Assembly: GCA_020916435.1 (NCBI GenBank)
Contig: CM037091.1
Location: 89,744,398 to 89,808,397, forward strand
DNA from: Oxytropis ochrocephala
Taxonomy: Eukaryota; Streptophyta; Magnoliopsida; Fabales; Fabaceae
Direction of reading: 5' to 3'
DNA: 64,000 nucleotides
The notes under the pieces are model-generated. The model saw only the letters and a program-made list of their open reading frames with translations, ran no database searches and was not told the DNA's origin. A program made the position numbers and the translations under genes. How positions within the stretch are numbered: the first letter of the stretch is position 1; every line of letters starts with the position of its first letter. Of this stretch, positions 59,875-64,000 are shown piece after piece.

Positions 59875-62800
59875 ATGGGCAGCGCCGCCCCAAGGTTTCT
59901 CCTCCTCCTCCCTCTCCTCCGCCATAACCTCCGTCTCCTCTCTCCCTCCTTCTCCTCCCACTTCCACCGCCGCCTCTTCTCTTCCTCTTCCTCACTCTCT
60001 TCTCTTTCTCCTTCTCTCACACCCAAACTCAAAGCCTCCCAACACCAACACCAACAACAACTCCACACCCAACCTTCATCCTCCCTCGCTGGGCCCCACC
60101 CCTGGCCCGAGTGTTCTCGATTTCTCACTCACATCTCCTCCGTCGGCTATGCTTCCTCGCTTCCCACCGCCGACGCCACCGGTGAATTTTCACAGGCCGA
60201 GGCCAATGCCTGCTTGGCCTTTGCTCGCGATAGACCCAACCTTCTTAGGTTCGTGTTTCCATATTCCGTTCCTCTTCATTAATTTTGCTTCCATTGAATT
60301 GAATTGAATTGAAAATTGAATGGTTGTAGGTTGCTTTCAATGAGAGACGTTGCGGTTGTAGTTCAATACGGCACTCCCTTTCTGTTCCCAGACGGCCAAG
60401 ATTCTATCAGGAAGATGAAATCTTTTGTATCCAACGGTGACGCCACTGTTAGTGTTACTCTTCCATGTTATTCTATTTTATCTCATTTGAAGTTCATGCT
60501 TTACAACACTGCACCAGTGCAATCCATTTCATTTATTTTTTTTATATGTTTTTTCATGCCTTTTGAATTAGTGAGTAGTTTGTATTTGTGTTTATACTTT
60601 CTGTTTTTGAGTTTGTTAGATCATCTACAATGGTGTAAACCACTCTGGGTTGCTTAAGCAGGTTCTGCAATGCCACCTCACTCTTAAGCAACTCACCCGC
60701 TTTAACACACTCTAAGAACTCTATAAGAACTCCCATTGGAGTTGCTTTTAGTTTGTTCTTCTTAAGGTCCAATTGTGTCATCAAAGGTGACTTAATTGTT
60801 TTTGAAACAAAATAAACAAATAAAAACCTTCACTGCTTTTCATCAGTGCATTTAGAATCAGATTTGAACCTTTTTGTTCATACCTCGTTGATGGTATATT
60901 GTTTCTGCAGACTATATTGTTTGCCTATAATTAGTATTCTGATAATCATTCAATTTCAACCATATGTTTCTTTCCTCAATATGGAATGTACCACGTCCCC
61001 CGGCCTTGCAAATGGTTGCTGTTATGAATGCCTCCAAATGATAAGAATTACCCTGTCCTAAATGTTGTCACAGTGCAACACTGCAGCTAGTCCATCTCAT
61101 TTCTAGCACCTCTTGCTCAGCACAAGACAAGCGAATTAGGTGCCATTGTGCCGGAACCAAGGGCCTTGCACGGCCGTGAAAAACATGCTTAGATGTTGTA
61201 TCTCCATGCCCCGACCGAGGCTGTGGTAGTGTCATGTACTGGGGTCTCTAGCACCTTTGACATCACATGTGTGTTTAACATTTAGTGCATTGGAAGATTC
61301 AAATCCTTAACAAGCTAGCTAAGATGGTCATATTTACAGCTAATCCTCAGTTTTATTGAGTCCTTTATTTAGAATGAAATGCACCAGCTTTTTTGGGTCT
61401 AAAAGAACTAACGGGTTTCCTATCATAATCACGTAGTGGTCAGAAATTCTAACCATGTAACCTCTCATAAATGCATATTTCGCGTGGGTCTAAGAAATGT
61501 AGAAAACTGGAAATTAGCCGAAATCCCTATTGTCTGCCTGGGCTCATCTAATTAATTCCAAAATGTTTGAAAGAGTACATACATACTGTATCGAACATAT
61601 CTCCTGTCATGTTTTAACACTTAATGCCAAATTTTGACCACTGCATTGAAGTCCATTGCTGATCTAGCTGTGCTTGATATGTTTCTAACAGGCATTGGAT
61701 GCTGATAAAGCAAATATGGTCGATCTAATGAAATTTATGCTGAGTTACGCAAGTGTCTCTTCAGAAAGGAACAATCTCTATAATAGAGATCTTGTTGAAT
61801 CATCAATCAGAAACCTGTTTAGTGAACTTTTCAAACTAAGTTATAATGCACCTGGACCTAACTCTTTTGATTCAGTGCAAAATCAAATGCCTGGTCGATA
61901 TGGACGAGCAATGCCTCCTGGACAAAATATTGAAATGAAAAGGGGTGATTGGATTTGCCCAAGGTAATTTTTTACTTTGAGTCCCAATGAGCTATGCTTT
62001 ATTGTGTAATAATACTTGGAAATCCACGTTGAGTATAGAGCAATTGTTATAGACTCATAGTTGACTTTGTTTCATCAAGTAGTATATAACATACTGATAT
62101 GTTTGCATACCCTTTTTCTAATATTGAGCAGGTGTAATTTCATGAATTTTGCAAGAAATATTAAATGTCTTGAATGTGAGGAAGCAAGGCCAAAAAGACA
62201 ACTGACTGGAGGAGAATGGGAATGTCCTCAGTGAGTATATCCCCCCTCTGAATCTCTTTCCCCCTAACCTTTGACTTAGACATCCAATTGACACGCTTTT
62301 CATTTTCAAGGTGTGATTTCCATAACTATGGGAGGAATGTAGCTTGCTTAAGGTGTGATTGCAAGCGACCCGGACAAATTTCTTTGGGCGCCACCAATAC
62401 CATGTCACAAACGGCATATGGAAGTGGAAACAATTTGGGTGCTACCAATACCTTCTCACAAACGGCATACGGAAGTGGCAACAATTCTAATACTTCAGAT
62501 GTTGATGCTAGGTTAGCTGCTAATGAAGAGAAGGCGCAGCGTTGGTTTAACAAGGTTTCTCAACTAGACAGCAATGTTGATATTAATAGTGTGATAGCAG
62601 ATGAAGATTTTCCAGAAATAATGCCATTAAGGAAAGGAGTTAATAGATTTGTTGTGAGCACAAGGAAAACTCCACTGGAGAGGAGGTTCGCCAATGCTCA
62701 ATACAAGAGAAACTTGGGAAATGATGGAACTTCTGGGGTTGAGGATTTTAAAGCCGGGGAGTTAACCGGGTCTCATGATACTCTGGATGATATTCTAGGC

Positions 62801-63877
62801 CGTTCAGCTGGCCTTCCTCAATCTGACAATAAGAACATTGTTGCTCAACAAAATACCAATAGAGAAAGCCCACCTTCATTTGCTAGCAGTACTTCACATT
62901 TCAAAGATGTAAAAGGGAACAGCACTAGTACTCGTCCTCCCTTTCCATCTTCTGCAGATTCGCCTTCCCAAAATTCTGACATTAGATATGCCGGTTCTAG
63001 TCACAGTCCACAGTTTTCTAATAATTCTACAAGTGAAAATGTCATCGAGAATAAAGAGAATAAAGAGCAAGCTGAAAAATCTGAGAGGTGGTTTAAAAAG
63101 GTTGCAGAGCTGCATGATGTTCCAGATATAACAAGTGCAATATCTGATGATGACTTCCCTGAAATAATGCCGATGCGTAAAGGAGAAAATCAATTTGTTG
63201 TTAGCAAGAAAAAAGATAGTTCGTTGACAACACCAGCATACAAGAGACGTCAGGCCATGGAACAATCTGGCAATAACAACTTTGTTCCCTTTGTACCATT
63301 CCCTCCAGATTACTTTGGCAAAAAGGACAAGCAACAAACAGATTCAACAGATAACTCCAATGTTCAATCATCTTTAGTATCTGAAGTGGCAGAGATGTCA
63401 AGTGATAATAGAGCTAGACCTGAACAGAGCTCAAATAACAACAATCATGTAGATTCTCCTTATGGAGCTACAAGCAGTGGAAACTCAAGCCAGGGCTTCA
63501 ATCAACATCATGTGCCAAATTCGAAAGTGAATTCATCTTCAGGCTCAGCATCCGAGAACCAAAGTGTTAAAAGAGAATGGACAGGAAAGAGTTTAGAGGG
63601 GTCGGCCGTGAGGGAACCGGATCCTTTGGACATGTCAGAGGAGGCGAAGGCGGAGAGGTGGTTCCGCCGTGTTGCTCAGATTAAAGATATCTCTGAGCTC
63701 AGTCAGATTCCAGATGAAGATTTTCCATCAATAATGCCAATGCGCAAAGGAGTGAATAGATTTGTTGTAAGCAAAAGGAAAACACCACTGGAAAGGAGAT
63801 TAACATCTCAGCAGTACAGAAAAAATCTTCCAACTGTGAGCTCAGATCCTGTTAAAAGAGAGAATGAAGGTAGCTAA
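59875..63877 (+). CDS. VAR3: VAR3-type RanBP2 zinc-finger protein, chloroplast
   Basis: Five exons (59875-60248, 60330-60447, 61692-61963, 62132-62230 and 62311-63877) join in frame to 809 residues, a little longer than Arabidopsis VAR3. In Arabidopsis VAR3 is needed for normal chloroplast and palisade development and interacts with a carotenoid-cleavage-type protein; that role here is by homology. The N-terminus (MGSAAPRFLLLLPLLRHNLR, Ser/Arg-rich and acid-poor) fits a transit peptide. Two RanBP2-type zinc fingers follow, starting GDWICPRCNF (Cys 253, 256, 267, 270) and GEWECPQCDF (Cys 286, 289, 300, 303). The long last exon encodes three copies of a repeat with RWF-K/R-V and DFPEIMPMRKG-type cores (about residues 360-424, 540-600 and 734-797). 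Intron 2 is 1244 bp. Codons up to the stop are uninterrupted. Confidence 0.93.
62384..62485 (+). repeat. In-frame 51-bp tandem duplication within VAR3
   Basis: LGATNTMSQTAYGSGNN is followed directly by LGATNTFSQTAYGSGNN, 17 residues each, just after the second zinc finger. The DNA copies differ at few positions, so the duplication is recent. Confidence 0.95.
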
Positions 63878-64000
63878 AGATTAGTATTGTTATTGTCCGT
63901 TCGATTTATTTTTCTATGTGATGTGAAAATTCGAATGGCAACTATACAATAGGAAAATGAAGATGAAGATGATGGGAACATTACTAGTCAAACCTTCTGT
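63878..64000 (+). other. VAR3 3' flank, to the window end
   Basis: This is probably 3' UTR. No clear polyadenylation signal can be assigned before the window ends. Confidence 0.5.

Noticed and set aside
59736..60128. Long minus-strand frame rich in Arg, Glu and Gly
   Set aside because: It is the complement of the CT-rich first exon of VAR3, whose plus-strand frame splices coherently.

Overview
This is nuclear DNA from a eudicot plant. Genes have GT-AG introns, and the intergenic DNA is AT-rich and full of nested plant transposons (CACTA, hAT, Mutator-like, Copia and Gypsy LTRs, L1-type LINEs, SINEs). Several repeat families look typical of legumes such as Medicago or clover, but that is inference, not something a marker in the window proves. 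All calls are from reading the sequence; no search was run.

Five genes look intact or nearly so. From left to right they are: a three-exon minus-strand gene for a 100-residue secreted precursor ending in a PSY-type (sulfated-tyrosine) peptide (30417-30948); a five-exon minus-strand gene for chloroplast phosphoribosylglycinamide formyltransferase, PUR3 (37438-39241); an unrecognised four-exon plus-strand gene (41459-42618); the 60S ribosome export adaptor NMD3 (45862-47403); and a five-exon VAR3-type RanBP2 zinc-finger protein (59875-63877). They do not form a pathway. They are ordinary housekeeping, plastid and signalling genes separated by transposon debris.

The left 25 kb is mostly mobile DNA. 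It holds a fragment of VAR3 exon 1 and a 100-N assembly gap, a probable Gypsy LTR with a 141-bp tandem repeat, and a stretch with exon fragments of ARIA and DPH6 that ends at a CACTA terminus (7275). Next comes a broken Transposase_28-type element interrupted by a 5.4-kb CACTA element (9443-14845) carrying degenerate, intron-containing pieces of host genes, one recognisable as a TMEM33/Pom33-like membrane protein. A decayed LINE (19.6-20.7 kb), a 989-bp hAT element (22255-23243), a Copia LTR and an ABI5-like bZIP fragment follow.

The middle (25-37 kb) holds short non-autonomous DNA elements with clear target-site duplications: two related Mutator-like MITEs, a nested pair of hAT elements, a solo LTR, LINE pieces and the PSY-like gene. 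The right part (43-59 kb) holds another 1.4-kb Mutator-like element with a perfect 9-bp target duplication, a tandem copy of the NMD3 tail, a lone tomosyn-like WD40 exon, a Copia LTR carrying a large foldback element, and a frataxin pseudogene that keeps its introns. The recurring theme is exon-intron fragments of ordinary genes scattered among transposons, and a small peptide gene that simple ORF scans would miss because its exons are short.
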